The position numbers were made by a program, and so were the translations under genes. Source: Vallicoccus soli (GTDB lineage Bacteria > Actinomycetota > Actinomycetes > Motilibacterales > Motilibacteraceae). From it: 64,000 nt of DNA. The notes under the pieces were generated by a model. It did no database searches. It saw only the letters and a list, made by a program, of their open reading frames with translations, and was not told where the DNA came from. Positions 50,097-57,152 of the stretch are shown in pieces. Numbering within the stretch: the stretch's first letter is position 1; the number at the start of each line of letters is the position of its first letter. The DNA lies in assembly GCF_003594885.1 (NCBI RefSeq), contig NZ_QZEZ01000007.1:124001-188000 (forward strand), given 5' to 3'.

Positions 50097-52685
50097 TCAG
50101 GCGGGGTCGTCGGGCACCCGCGCGGGCACCCGGTTGGGCCCCGCGACGGCCGGCCGCGGCCGGTCCTGCGGGTAGAGCCGCACCGCCACGAGGGCCACGT
50201 CGTCGGCCCGCTCCGGCGGCAGCATCCGCGCCAGGGTCTCGTCGCACAGCGCGTCGAGGTCGAGCCCGCGCGGGGCGAGGTCCTCGAGGGTGCGCCGCAG
50301 CAGGTCCATGCCCTCGTCGAGCGACTGGCCCCGGCGCTCGACGAGCCCGTCGGTGTAGAGCAGCACGGTCGACCCGCGGGGCAGCTCGACGGCGGCCTCG
50401 TGGCGCGGGCCGTCGGGCACGACCCCGAGGAGCAGGTCGGTCACCGGCTGCGCGAGCAGCTCCACGGAGCCGTCGGGGCGCAGCACGAACGGCGGCGGGT
50501 GGCCCGCGTTGGACCACCGGACCACGCTCGTCCCCTCCTGGCGCTGGCGCGCGTCCTGCTCGACCCGCGCCACCACGGCGCTCGCGCTCGTGCCGACCTG
50601 CAGCAGGTCCATCGCGCGGTCGAGCCGGCGCAGCACGGCGGCCGGGCCCTCGCCGGTGGTGGCCGCGATGCCCCGCAGCAGCCCGCGCACCTGGCCCATC
50701 GCGGCGGCGGCCGCGGTGTCGTGGCCGATGACGTCGCCGATGACGAGCACGGTGGCGCCGTCCTCCTGCAGGAACGCGTCGTACCAGTCGCCGCCGACCT
50801 TGGCCGCCTCGGCGGCCGCGGCGTAGCGCACGACGACGTGCACGTGGTCCGGCTCCGGCGGCTTCGAGAGCAGGGAGCGCTGCAGGCCCTCGGCGAGGTC
50901 GCGCTGCTGGCGGTAGAGGCGCGCGCTGTCCAGCGCCAGGCCGGCCCGCGAGGCGACCTCCTGCAGGGTGCGCAGGTCGTCCCCGTCGACCGGCGCCCGG
51001 CCCGGTCCGCGGAAGACGGAGAGCAGCCCGGTGGTGCGCCCGCGCCCGGCGAGGGGCAGGAAGACCGCCGACGCCGGGTCGAGCGCGTCGAGCAGGTCGC
51101 GCGCCTCGCCCTCGCGCAGCACCCCGCGGATCGCCCGGGCCGCCCGCTCGCGCACCTGGACGGGGCGCCCGGCGCGCAGGGTGCGGGCGAGGAAGGACTC
51201 GTCGGTGAGGGCGCCGAGGCGCACCCGGCTGTACGCGGTGACGACCGGGCGCTGCGCGGGGTCGGCGTGCCACGCGCCGACGTCGCGCAGCCCGCGGTAC
51301 GACCCGGCCGCGTGGTCGTCGTCCACGAGGGTGACGAGGCACCAGTCGCCCAGCGCCGGCGCGACGAGCCGGGCGAGCCGGCCGACCGCCTCCTCGGCGT
51401 CGAGGGTGCCGGTGAGCTCCGCGGTCACCTCGGCGAGCAGCGCCACCCGCCGCGCCGCGGCGGCGGCGGCCTCCTGGGCGCGGCGGCGCTCGGTCACGTC
51501 CAGGAAGTAGACGCTCAGCCCGTCCGGGCCCGGCCAGGCGCGGACCTCGTACCAGGCGTCGAGGGGTGCCGGGTAGTGGGCGTCGAAGGCGACCGGCTGC
51601 CCGGTCTGCGCGGCGTGCCGGTACTGCGCCTCGAAGTCCGAGCCGACGGCGGCGGGGAACAGCTCCCACACGACGCCGCCGAGCAGCTCGTCGCGCGGGC
51701 GGCCGAGCACCCGCTCGGCCTGCGGGTTGACGTAGGTGAACCGCCAGTCGTGGTCGAGGGCGTAGAAGGCCGTCGACATCGTCTCGAGCACCCGCGCGAC
51801 CCGGGCCTCGCCCTCGCGGACCCCGGAGACGTCGTGGGCCGCGCCGAGCACGCGCTCCGCGGTCCCGTCCTCGCCCGCGAGGGCCCGCCCGGCCGCCGCG
51901 ACCCAGCGCATCCGCCCGTCGGGCAGCACGACGCGGTACTCCGCCTCGTAGGTGCCGCAGGTGTCGATGGCCTCCTGCAGCGCCCGGGTCACCCGCGCGA
52001 CGTCGTCCGGGTGGACCCGCTCGTTGAACGCCTCGATGCGCCCGCCGAAGCCGGCGCGGTCGAAGCCGAACATGCGCAGCAGCCGGTCGTCCCAGCGCAG
52101 CTCGCCGGTGCGCAGGTCCCAGTCGAAGGTGCCGACCCCGGCCGCGTCGATCGCCAGCTCCCACACCACCCGGTCGTGGTGGTACTCCGTGCTCAGCGCC
52201 GACAGCTCGAGCTCGGCCACGGCGCTCGCGGCGAGCTGCTCGAGCAGGGCGACGTCCGCGGGCGACCACGTGCGCGGGCGCCGGTCGAAGGCGCACATGG
52301 CGCCGACGAGGTCGCCCGCGCTGCTCGTGAGCGGCACGCCGAGGTACGAGCCCACCCGCCCGCTCGTCACCGGCGGCAGGTCGCGCACCCGGGCGTCGGC
52401 GACGGCGTCCGGCACGACGAGCGGGGCGCCGGACACCGCGGTCACGGTGCACAGGGACTCCTCGCGCGGGCCCTCGCTGCCCACCGCCCCGGGGGCCAGG
52501 CCGCTCCCGCCGGCGACCGTCTGCACGTCGGCGACGAGCGAGACCTGGGCCGCCGTCGTGCCCAGCAGGCGCGCGGCGAGGGCCGAGAGCCGGTCGAGCG
52601 CGGGGTTGCCGCCGGGTGCGGGGCGCAGGCGGCGGGCGGCGGCGTCCGCCGCCCGCGCGGTCCCGGAGGTCGGCGACGTCTCCAT
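50097..52685 (-). CDS. GAF-PAS-PAS-GAF-SpoIIE phosphatase
   Basis: An 862-residue sensor phosphatase. Domains in order: GAF (about 30-170; DVQTVAGGSGLAPG, SYLGVPLTSSAGDLVGAMCAFD), PAS (about 180-305; GTFDWDLRTGELRWDDRLLRMFG and EYRVVLPDGRMRWV), PAS (about 320-430; FYALDHDWRFTYVNPQAERVLGR), GAF (about 450-610) and PP2C/SpoIIE (about 620-850; VGGDWYDAFLQEDGATVLVIGDVIGHDTAAAAAMGQ, SNAGHPPPFVL, DDVALVAVR). It senses an unknown signal and probably feeds a sigma-factor partner switch. ATG 52685 is chosen because GAGG lies nine bases upstream; ATG 52694 lies three codons before it. Confidence 0.9.
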   Translation of the reverse strand: METSPTSGTARAADAAARRLRPAPGGNPALDRLSALAARLLGTTAAQVSLVADVQTVAGGSGLAPGAVGSEGPREESLCTVTAVSGAPLVVPDAVADARVRDLPPVTSGRVGSYLGVPLTSSAGDLVGAMCAFDRRPRTWSPADVALLEQLAASAVAELELSALSTEYHHDRVVWELAIDAAGVGTFDWDLRTGELRWDDRLLRMFGFDRAGFGGRIEAFNERVHPDDVARVTRALQEAIDTCGTYEAEYRVVLPDGRMRWVAAAGRALAGEDGTAERVLGAAHDVSGVREGEARVARVLETMSTAFYALDHDWRFTYVNPQAERVLGRPRDELLGGVVWELFPAAVGSDFEAQYRHAAQTGQPVAFDAHYPAPLDAWYEVRAWPGPDGLSVYFLDVTERRRAQEAAAAAARRVALLAEVTAELTGTLDAEEAVGRLARLVAPALGDWCLVTLVDDDHAAGSYRGLRDVGAWHADPAQRPVVTAYSRVRLGALTDESFLARTLRAGRPVQVRERAARAIRGVLREGEARDLLDALDPASAVFLPLAGRGRTTGLLSVFRGPGRAPVDGDDLRTLQEVASRAGLALDSARLYRQQRDLAEGLQRSLLSKPPEPDHVHVVVRYAAAAEAAKVGGDWYDAFLQEDGATVLVIGDVIGHDTAAAAAMGQVRGLLRGIAATTGEGPAAVLRRLDRAMDLLQVGTSASAVVARVEQDARQRQEGTSVVRWSNAGHPPPFVLRPDGSVELLAQPVTDLLLGVVPDGPRHEAAVELPRGSTVLLYTDGLVERRGQSLDEGMDLLRRTLEDLAPRGLDLDALCDETLARMLPPERADDVALVAVRLYPQDRPRPAVAGPNRVPARVPDDPA

Positions 52686-52767
52686 GCTGCCCATCCTCGC
52701 CGCGTGGCGCTCGGTGCTGCCGGAGCCGGCGGCGGGCTCGCCGCGGGTGCGGCGGCGATCGGGTCGG

Positions 52768-52838
52768 AGCGGGCGACGAGAATCGAACTCGCACTGTCAG
52801 CTTGGGAAGCTGATGTTCTGCCATTGAACTACGCCCGC
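52768..52838 (-). tRNA. tRNA-Gly (anticodon CCC)
   Basis: The 71-nt gene on the minus strand starts GCGGGCG and pairs with CGCCCGC. It has a D arm GTTC-AATGGCA-GAAC, anticodon arm TCAGC-TTCCCAA-GCTGA (anticodon CCC), variable loop CAGTG and T arm CGAGT-TCGATTC-TCG region. Discriminator T; CCA is not encoded. A tRNA-Gly beside dcd is a common actinobacterial arrangement. Confidence 0.95.
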
Positions 52839-52902
52839 CGGCGCCCTCGTCCGAGGGCGACCGCGCCAGAGCATACCTGCTCGAGCCGCTAGGGTCCGCC
52901 CC

Positions 52903-53481
52903 ATGCTCCTCTCGGACCGCGACATCCGGGCCGCGCTGGACGACGGGCGGCTCTCCCTCGCGCCGTACGACCCGGCGATGGTGCAGCCCTCGAGCGTGGA
53001 CGTGCGCCTCGACCGGCTGTTCCGGGTGTTCGAGAACCACCGCTACCCGCACATCGACCCGGCCGAGGAGCAGCCCGACCTCACGCGGGTCGTCGAGCCC
53101 GGGCCGGACGAGCCGTTCATCCTGCACCCGGGCGAGTTCGTCCTGGCCTCGACGTACGAGGTCGTGACCCTGCCCGACGACCTGGCCGCCCGGCTCGAGG
53201 GCAAGTCCTCGCTCGGCCGGCTCGGGCTGCTGACCCACTCCACCGCCGGGTTCATCGACCCGGGGTTCAGCGGGCACGTCACGCTCGAGCTGTCCAACGT
53301 GGCGACGCTGCCGATCAAGCTGTGGCCGGGCATGAAGATCGGCCAGCTCTGCATCTTCCGCCTGAGCAGCCCCGCCCAGGACCCGTACGGCTCCCAAGTC
53401 CACGGCTCGCGCTACCAGGGCCAGCGGGGGCCGACCCCGTCGCGCTCCTACCTCTCCTTCCACCGCACCGACGTCTCGTGA
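52903..53481 (+). CDS. dcd: dCTP deaminase (likely dUMP-forming)
   Basis: A 192-residue nucleotide enzyme, usual family length 190-191. [35 protein letters not shown] is the standard start. Active-site blocks are [34 protein letters not shown] (Ser, Arg, catalytic Glu) and [14 protein letters not shown]. The actinobacterial type is often bifunctional, deaminating dCTP and hydrolysing dUTP to give dUMP for thymidylate synthesis. ATG 52903 lies 64 bp from the divergent tRNA-Gly. The stop overlaps the next gene's GTG (GTGA). Confidence 0.95.
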   Translation: MLLSDRDIRAALDDGRLSLAPYDPAMVQPSSVDVRLDRLFRVFENHRYPHIDPAEEQPDLTRVVEPGPDEPFILHPGEFVLASTYEVVTLPDDLAARLEGKSSLGRLGLLTHSTAGFIDPGFSGHVTLELSNVATLPIKLWPGMKIGQLCIFRLSSPAQDPYGSQVHGSRYQGQRGPTPSRSYLSFHRTDVS

Positions 53482-53957
53482 CCCCGCCGGGCGGGCAGCG
53501 CGAGGTGCTCGACTGGGCGACGTACGGCGTGGCGGCGCGCGAGCTCGCGCGGCAGGTGGCCGACGCCGGGTACCGCCCCGACCTCGTCCTCGGCATCGCC
53601 CGCGGCGGGCTCGTGGCGGCGACCTCGGTCGCGTACGCGCTGTCGGTGAAGAACCTGTTCACGATGAACGTGGAGTTCTACACCGGCGTCGACGAGCGCC
53701 TGCCGGTGCCGATCGTGCTCCCACCGGTCCCCGACGTCGTCGACCTCGCGGGGGCGCGGGTGCTCGTGGTGGACGACGTGGCCGACACCGGGCGCACGCT
53801 CGAGCTGGTGCTGCGGTTCTGCGCGGGCCACGTCGCCGAGGCGCGCTCGGCGGCCCTCTACGAGAAGCCGGGGTCGGTGGTCCGCTGCGACTGGGTGTGG
53901 CGGCGCACGGACCGCTGGATCGAGTTCCCGTGGTCCGCGGAGGAGCCCCTCGCCTGA
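53478..53957 (+). CDS. Phosphoribosyltransferase-family protein
   Basis: A 159-residue type I PRTase. The start [26 protein letters not shown] is followed by [17 protein letters not shown] and the PRPP-binding loop [18 protein letters not shown]. It resembles small xanthine/guanine/hypoxanthine-type PRTases, with salvage of a purine base the likely role. It overlaps dcd by four bases (GTGA), linking two nucleotide-metabolism genes. Confidence 0.85.
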   Translation: MTPPGGQREVLDWATYGVAARELARQVADAGYRPDLVLGIARGGLVAATSVAYALSVKNLFTMNVEFYTGVDERLPVPIVLPPVPDVVDLAGARVLVVDDVADTGRTLELVLRFCAGHVAEARSAALYEKPGSVVRCDWVWRRTDRWIEFPWSAEEPLA

Positions 53958-53966
53958 CCTTCCTGT

Positions 53967-53996
53967 ACGCTCGTACCAGAAATCCCGTACGAGCGT
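53967..53996. promoter_or_regulatory. Perfect 10-bp inverted-repeat operator before the SMR-TetR pair
   Basis: ACGCTCGTAC (53967-53976) and GTACGAGCGT (53987-53996) are exact inverses around ten bases (CAGAAATCCC), 17 bp before the exporter start. Position and form suit a TetR-family repressor, and a TetR gene is the second gene of this operon. It probably represses both. The half-sites are 20 bp apart, two helical turns. Confidence 0.7.
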
Positions 53997-54012
53997 CCAA
54001 GGAGCGTGCCCG

Positions 54013-54336
54013 ATGGCCTGGGCCTACCTGATCGTCGCCGGCTTCCTCGAGACCGCCTTCGCCGTGAGCCTCAAGGCCAGCGAGGGCTTCACCCGGCTCG
54101 TCCCGTCGGTGCTCTTCGCCGTCTTCTCCGTCAGCTCGTTCGGCCTGCTCACCCTCGCCCTGCGCGACCTGCCGGTGGGCACGGCGTACGCGGTGTGGAC
54201 CGGCATCGGCGCGGCCGGCACGGCGGTCGTCGGCATGGTGTGGCTCGGCGACCCCGCCTCGGTGCTGCGCATCGTCTCGATCGTGCTCATCGTCGCGGGC
54301 GTGGTCGGGCTCAACCTCAGCAGCGCGGCGCACTGA
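54013..54336 (+). CDS. sugE: SMR-family exporter, SugE/Gdx type
   Basis: A 107-residue four-helix small multidrug-resistance protein. The membrane-embedded Glu is in LIVAGFLETAFAVSLKASEGFTRLVPS. The K-x-S-x-GFTRL-x-PS phrase and GTAYAVWTGIGAAGTAVVGMVWLGDP fit the SugE/Gdx branch, which exports guanidinium, rather than the EmrE branch (GT-x-YA-(V/I)-WSG). Only one subunit is present, so it would act as a homodimer. ATG 54013 has AAGGAG upstream. The TetR gene follows with TGATG overlap. Agmatinase elsewhere in the window also handles a guanidine-group substrate. Confidence 0.87.
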   Translation: MAWAYLIVAGFLETAFAVSLKASEGFTRLVPSVLFAVFSVSSFGLLTLALRDLPVGTAYAVWTGIGAAGTAVVGMVWLGDPASVLRIVSIVLIVAGVVGLNLSSAAH

Positions 54337-54899
54337 TGGCGGGCACCGCCGGCTCCACGCCCAAGGGGGAGCGGCGGCGCGAGGCGATCGCCGCCGCCGC
54401 CGCGGACCTCGCGCTCGAGGAGGGCTTCGGCGCCGTCACGCACCGCGCCGTCGCCGCGCGCTGCGGGGTGCCCCTGGGCGCCATGACGTACTACTTCCCC
54501 GACCGCCCGGCCCTCGCGCTCGCCGCGCTCGAGCGGGGCGCCGCCCTCGACGTCGAGCGGGCCCGCGCCGCGGCCGCGGGCCCCGGCGACCTCGCCGAGG
54601 TGCTCGTCGCGGTCGTCACCGGCGACCGGCCCGGCGACGCCCCCCGCCTCGCCGCGCTCTACGAGCGCGTCCTCGAGGTCGCCCGCACCCCGGCCCTCGC
54701 CGCGGCCGCCGCCCGCTGGCAGGACGAGCTGCTCGCCGCCGTCGCCGGCGCCCTCGCCCGCCACGGCGCCCCCCTGCCCCCGCGCACCGCCCTCGCCCTC
54801 GTCGACGGCAGCGCCGTGCAGGCCCTCACCGACGGGCGCCCCGACCGTGAGCACCTCGTGGGCCTCGTGCGGGCGGGGCTGGCCGCGCTGACCACGTGA
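54336..54899 (+). CDS. TetR-family regulator of the SMR exporter
   Basis: A 187-residue TetR protein. The DNA-binding domain is at residues 10-55: RRREAIAAAAADLALEEGFGAVTHRAVAARCGVPLGAMTYYFPDRPAL. The C-terminal ligand domain is Ala-rich and has no named family. The ATG overlaps the SMR stop, so the regulator and exporter are one unit, and the inverted repeat at 53967-53996 is the probable binding site. The inducer may be the exporter's substrate. Confidence 0.88.
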   Translation: MAGTAGSTPKGERRREAIAAAAADLALEEGFGAVTHRAVAARCGVPLGAMTYYFPDRPALALAALERGAALDVERARAAAAGPGDLAEVLVAVVTGDRPGDAPRLAALYERVLEVARTPALAAAAARWQDELLAAVAGALARHGAPLPPRTALALVDGSAVQALTDGRPDREHLVGLVRAGLAALTT

Positions 54900-54968
54900 G
54901 GCACCCGCACGGGGTGCCTGACGAGGATGCGAGGCCGCGCGAGGGACCCGTACGCCTGCCTCGCGCGG
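54899..54968. terminator. Two hairpins between convergent TetR genes
   Basis: Hairpin 1 has AGGCACCC (54899-54906) paired with GGGTGCCT (54912-54919), beginning inside the stop codon of the SMR-operon TetR. Hairpin 2 has CCGCGCGAGG (54935-54944) and CCTCGCGCGG (54959-54968), exact over 10 bp. Together they can end transcription from both sides between the converging TetR genes. Confidence 0.65.
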
Positions 54969-54984
54969 TCGTCGCGGGACCCCC

Positions 54985-55626
54985 TCAGGGCGCGAGGACC
55001 GCGTCGGCCATCGCCCGACCGACCCAGTCGGCGTACTCCTGGGGCGACCAGCCGCGCCGCTGCACGAGGTGCTCCCAGACGGCGAGGCTGTTGAGCGTCC
55101 ACAGGGCGTCGCGGGCCCGCTCGACGTCCACGCCAGGGCGCAGCGCTCCGAGCTCGTCGAGCCGGGCGGCCACCCCGGCGGTGCCGACCAGGCGCTGGGC
55201 GTCCATGCGCTCGAGGAGCGCGCGCAGGTCGGGGTCGCCGGCGGCGGCGCCCGCCGTGACGACGGCGAGCAGCGGGCCGAGCCGGGTGAGCAGGACCAGG
55301 CCCAGTCCGGCGTAGCCGTGCAGCAGCGCGCGCGGGTCGGTGCGCCCCATGACCTCGACGGTCGCGGGCCGCTGCGCGAAGGGCACCGGCTCGTCGTCGC
55401 CGACGAGGGTGACGTCGAACAGCCGGGTGAGCAGGCCCGCCTTGCTGCCGAACGCGTTGTAGACGGTCTGCCCCGACACCCCGGCCTCGCGGGCCACCGC
55501 CGCCACCGTCGTCCCCGCGTAGCCGTCGCGCAGGAACAGCGTCCGGGCGGCCTCGAGCACGAGCCGCCGGGTCAGCCGGGCCTGCTCGGCCCGCACCGCG
55601 CTCGCGTACGGCCTCCGGTCGCCCAC
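54985..55626 (-). CDS. TetR-family transcriptional regulator
   Basis: A 213-residue TetR protein. The helix-turn-helix part is at residues ~15-62: RRLVLEAARTLFLRDGYAGTTVAAVAREAGVSGQTVYNAFGSKAGLL. The C-terminal domain has no recognised family. GTG 55626 diverges from the glycosyltransferase gene at 55723, with an AT-rich 96-bp gap (TTGACTTTGACT, TATTTAA). It probably represses that neighbour and itself. The ligand is unknown. Confidence 0.87.
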   Translation of the reverse strand: MGDRRPYASAVRAEQARLTRRLVLEAARTLFLRDGYAGTTVAAVAREAGVSGQTVYNAFGSKAGLLTRLFDVTLVGDDEPVPFAQRPATVEVMGRTDPRALLHGYAGLGLVLLTRLGPLLAVVTAGAAAGDPDLRALLERMDAQRLVGTAGVAARLDELGALRPGVDVERARDALWTLNSLAVWEHLVQRRGWSPQEYADWVGRAMADAVLAP

Positions 55627-55643
55627 CGGAGCACCCTAACCGC

Positions 55644-55667
55644 TTGACTTTGACTCCAGTGTATTTA
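55644..55667. promoter_or_regulatory. AT-rich promoter/operator zone in the divergent TetR-glycosyltransferase gap
   Basis: TTGACTTTGACT at 55644-55655 is a doubled -35-like hexamer and TATTTA at 55662-55667 is AT-rich, both unlike the surrounding GC-rich sequence. The spacing between a single hexamer and TATTTA (12 or 6 bp) does not make a normal promoter. They are therefore best seen as a control region for both divergent genes, not as assigned boxes. Confidence 0.35.
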
Positions 55668-55722
55668 ACGTGGTTCCAACGGACTCTCCGGTCCGTCCCT
55701 GCCACCTCCCCAGGAGCCCGCC

Positions 55723-57057
55723 GTGGCGACCTTCCTCCTCGCGAGCATCCCGGTGCCCGCGCACACCACCAACCCGCTGCCCTTCGCCGCGCGCCTCGTC
55801 GAGCGCGGGCACCGCGTCCTCTGGTACGCCGGGCGCGCCTTCCACGACCGCCTCGCCGCGGTCGGTGCCGAGCCGCTGCCGTACGCCCGCGCCGACGACT
55901 TCGGCGGCGAGGAGCTCGACGAGCACTTCCCGCAGTTCGCCGGCCGCTCGGGCGTGCGGCTCATCGCGCGCGCCTTCGACGAGGTCTTCGTCGGCCAGGC
56001 CCCGGCACGGGTCGCCGACCTGCGCCCGGTCCTCGCCGCGCACCGGGTCGACGCGATGCTCTGCGACGAGCTCATGTACGGCGTCGGCCTGCTCTCGGAG
56101 CTCACCGGGGTGCCGTGGGCCACGTTCGGCGACGGGCCGCTGCCGTTCCCGGAGCCGGACGTCCCGCCGTTCGGGCCCGGCCTGCTGCCGGTGGGAGGTC
56201 CCCTCGGCCGGCTGCGCAACCGGGTCGTCGGGCTCGCCGCCCGCCGCGTCGTGTTCCGCGCGGCGCAGCGGCGGTACGACCGCGTCCGCGCCGACCTCGC
56301 CCTGCCGCCGGCCGCCGGCGGGGTGCTCGACGCGTCGACCTCGCCCTACCTGCACCTGCACGGGGCGGTTCCCTCGTTCGAGTACCCGAGGCGCCGGCTG
56401 CCGGGGCACGTGCACTGGGTCGGCGCCCTGCGCCCGGACCCGCCGGCCGCGTGGTCGCCACCGCCCTGGTGGGACGAGGTCGTCGGGGCCCGGCGGCCCG
56501 TCGTGGCGGTGACGCAGGGGAGCATCCGCCCCGACGTCACCGAGCTGCTCCTGCCGGCGGTGCGCGCCCTGGCCGACGAGGACGTCCTCGTCGTCGTCAC
56601 GACCGGGGCGGCGGCGCCGGAGGACCTCGTCGGCGCGTACGGCGGCCCGCTGCCGGCGAACGTGCGGGTCGCGCCCTTCGTCCCGTACGACCTGCTCCTG
56701 CCGCACGCCGCCGCCTTCGTCACCAACGGCGGCTACACGGGGGTGACCCTCGCCCTGGCGCACGGCGTGCCGCTGGTGCACGCCGGCTCGACGGAGGAGA
56801 AGGCGGAGATCGGCGCGCGGGTGCAGTGGTCCGGCGTCGGCGTGCGCCTCGGCACCACCTGGCCCTCGGACCGCGCGGTCCGCGAGGGGGTGCGGCGGGT
56901 GCTGCGCGACCCCGCGCACCGCGCCGCGGCCGCCCGGGTCCGCGACGAGATGGCCCGGCACGACGCGGGCACCGAGGGCGCCCTGCTGCTCGAGCGGCTC
57001 GCTGCGACGCGGGCGCCGGTGCTGCGGGGGGAGGTGCCGCTGCCGGTCCCGCGGTGA
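55723..57057 (+). CDS. MGT-type UDP-sugar glycosyltransferase (GT1)
   Basis: A 444-residue GT-B enzyme. The N-domain starts FLLASIPVPAHTTNPLPFAARLVERGHRVLWYAG, as in macrolide-inactivating and natural-product glycosyltransferases. The donor half has VTQGSIRPDVTELLLPAVRALA and FVTNGGYTGVTLALAHGVPLVHAG, the GT1 signature with the usual HGGxG as NGGYTG. The gene diverges from a TetR regulator. A role in inactivating or decorating an aromatic or macrolide compound is likely, with UDP-glucose the probable donor; specificity is unknown. GTG 55723 is the start. Confidence 0.87.
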   Translation: MATFLLASIPVPAHTTNPLPFAARLVERGHRVLWYAGRAFHDRLAAVGAEPLPYARADDFGGEELDEHFPQFAGRSGVRLIARAFDEVFVGQAPARVADLRPVLAAHRVDAMLCDELMYGVGLLSELTGVPWATFGDGPLPFPEPDVPPFGPGLLPVGGPLGRLRNRVVGLAARRVVFRAAQRRYDRVRADLALPPAAGGVLDASTSPYLHLHGAVPSFEYPRRRLPGHVHWVGALRPDPPAAWSPPPWWDEVVGARRPVVAVTQGSIRPDVTELLLPAVRALADEDVLVVVTTGAAAPEDLVGAYGGPLPANVRVAPFVPYDLLLPHAAAFVTNGGYTGVTLALAHGVPLVHAGSTEEKAEIGARVQWSGVGVRLGTTWPSDRAVREGVRRVLRDPAHRAAAARVRDEMARHDAGTEGALLLERLAATRAPVLRGEVPLPVPR

Positions 57058-57152
57058 CCGCACGAGGGGCCCCACGGGGCGCCCGACGGGGCCTCGCCGC
57101 CCCGCGGGGCACCCTCCCGCCTGGTGCGCGCGGTCCTCGCGGACCCGCGGGC

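Noticed and set aside
57058-57152. Further family A copy after the glycosyltransferase
   Set aside because: GGGGCCCC and GGGGCACC-like stretches are present, but the TGAGGGGCACCC unit and paired arms are not.
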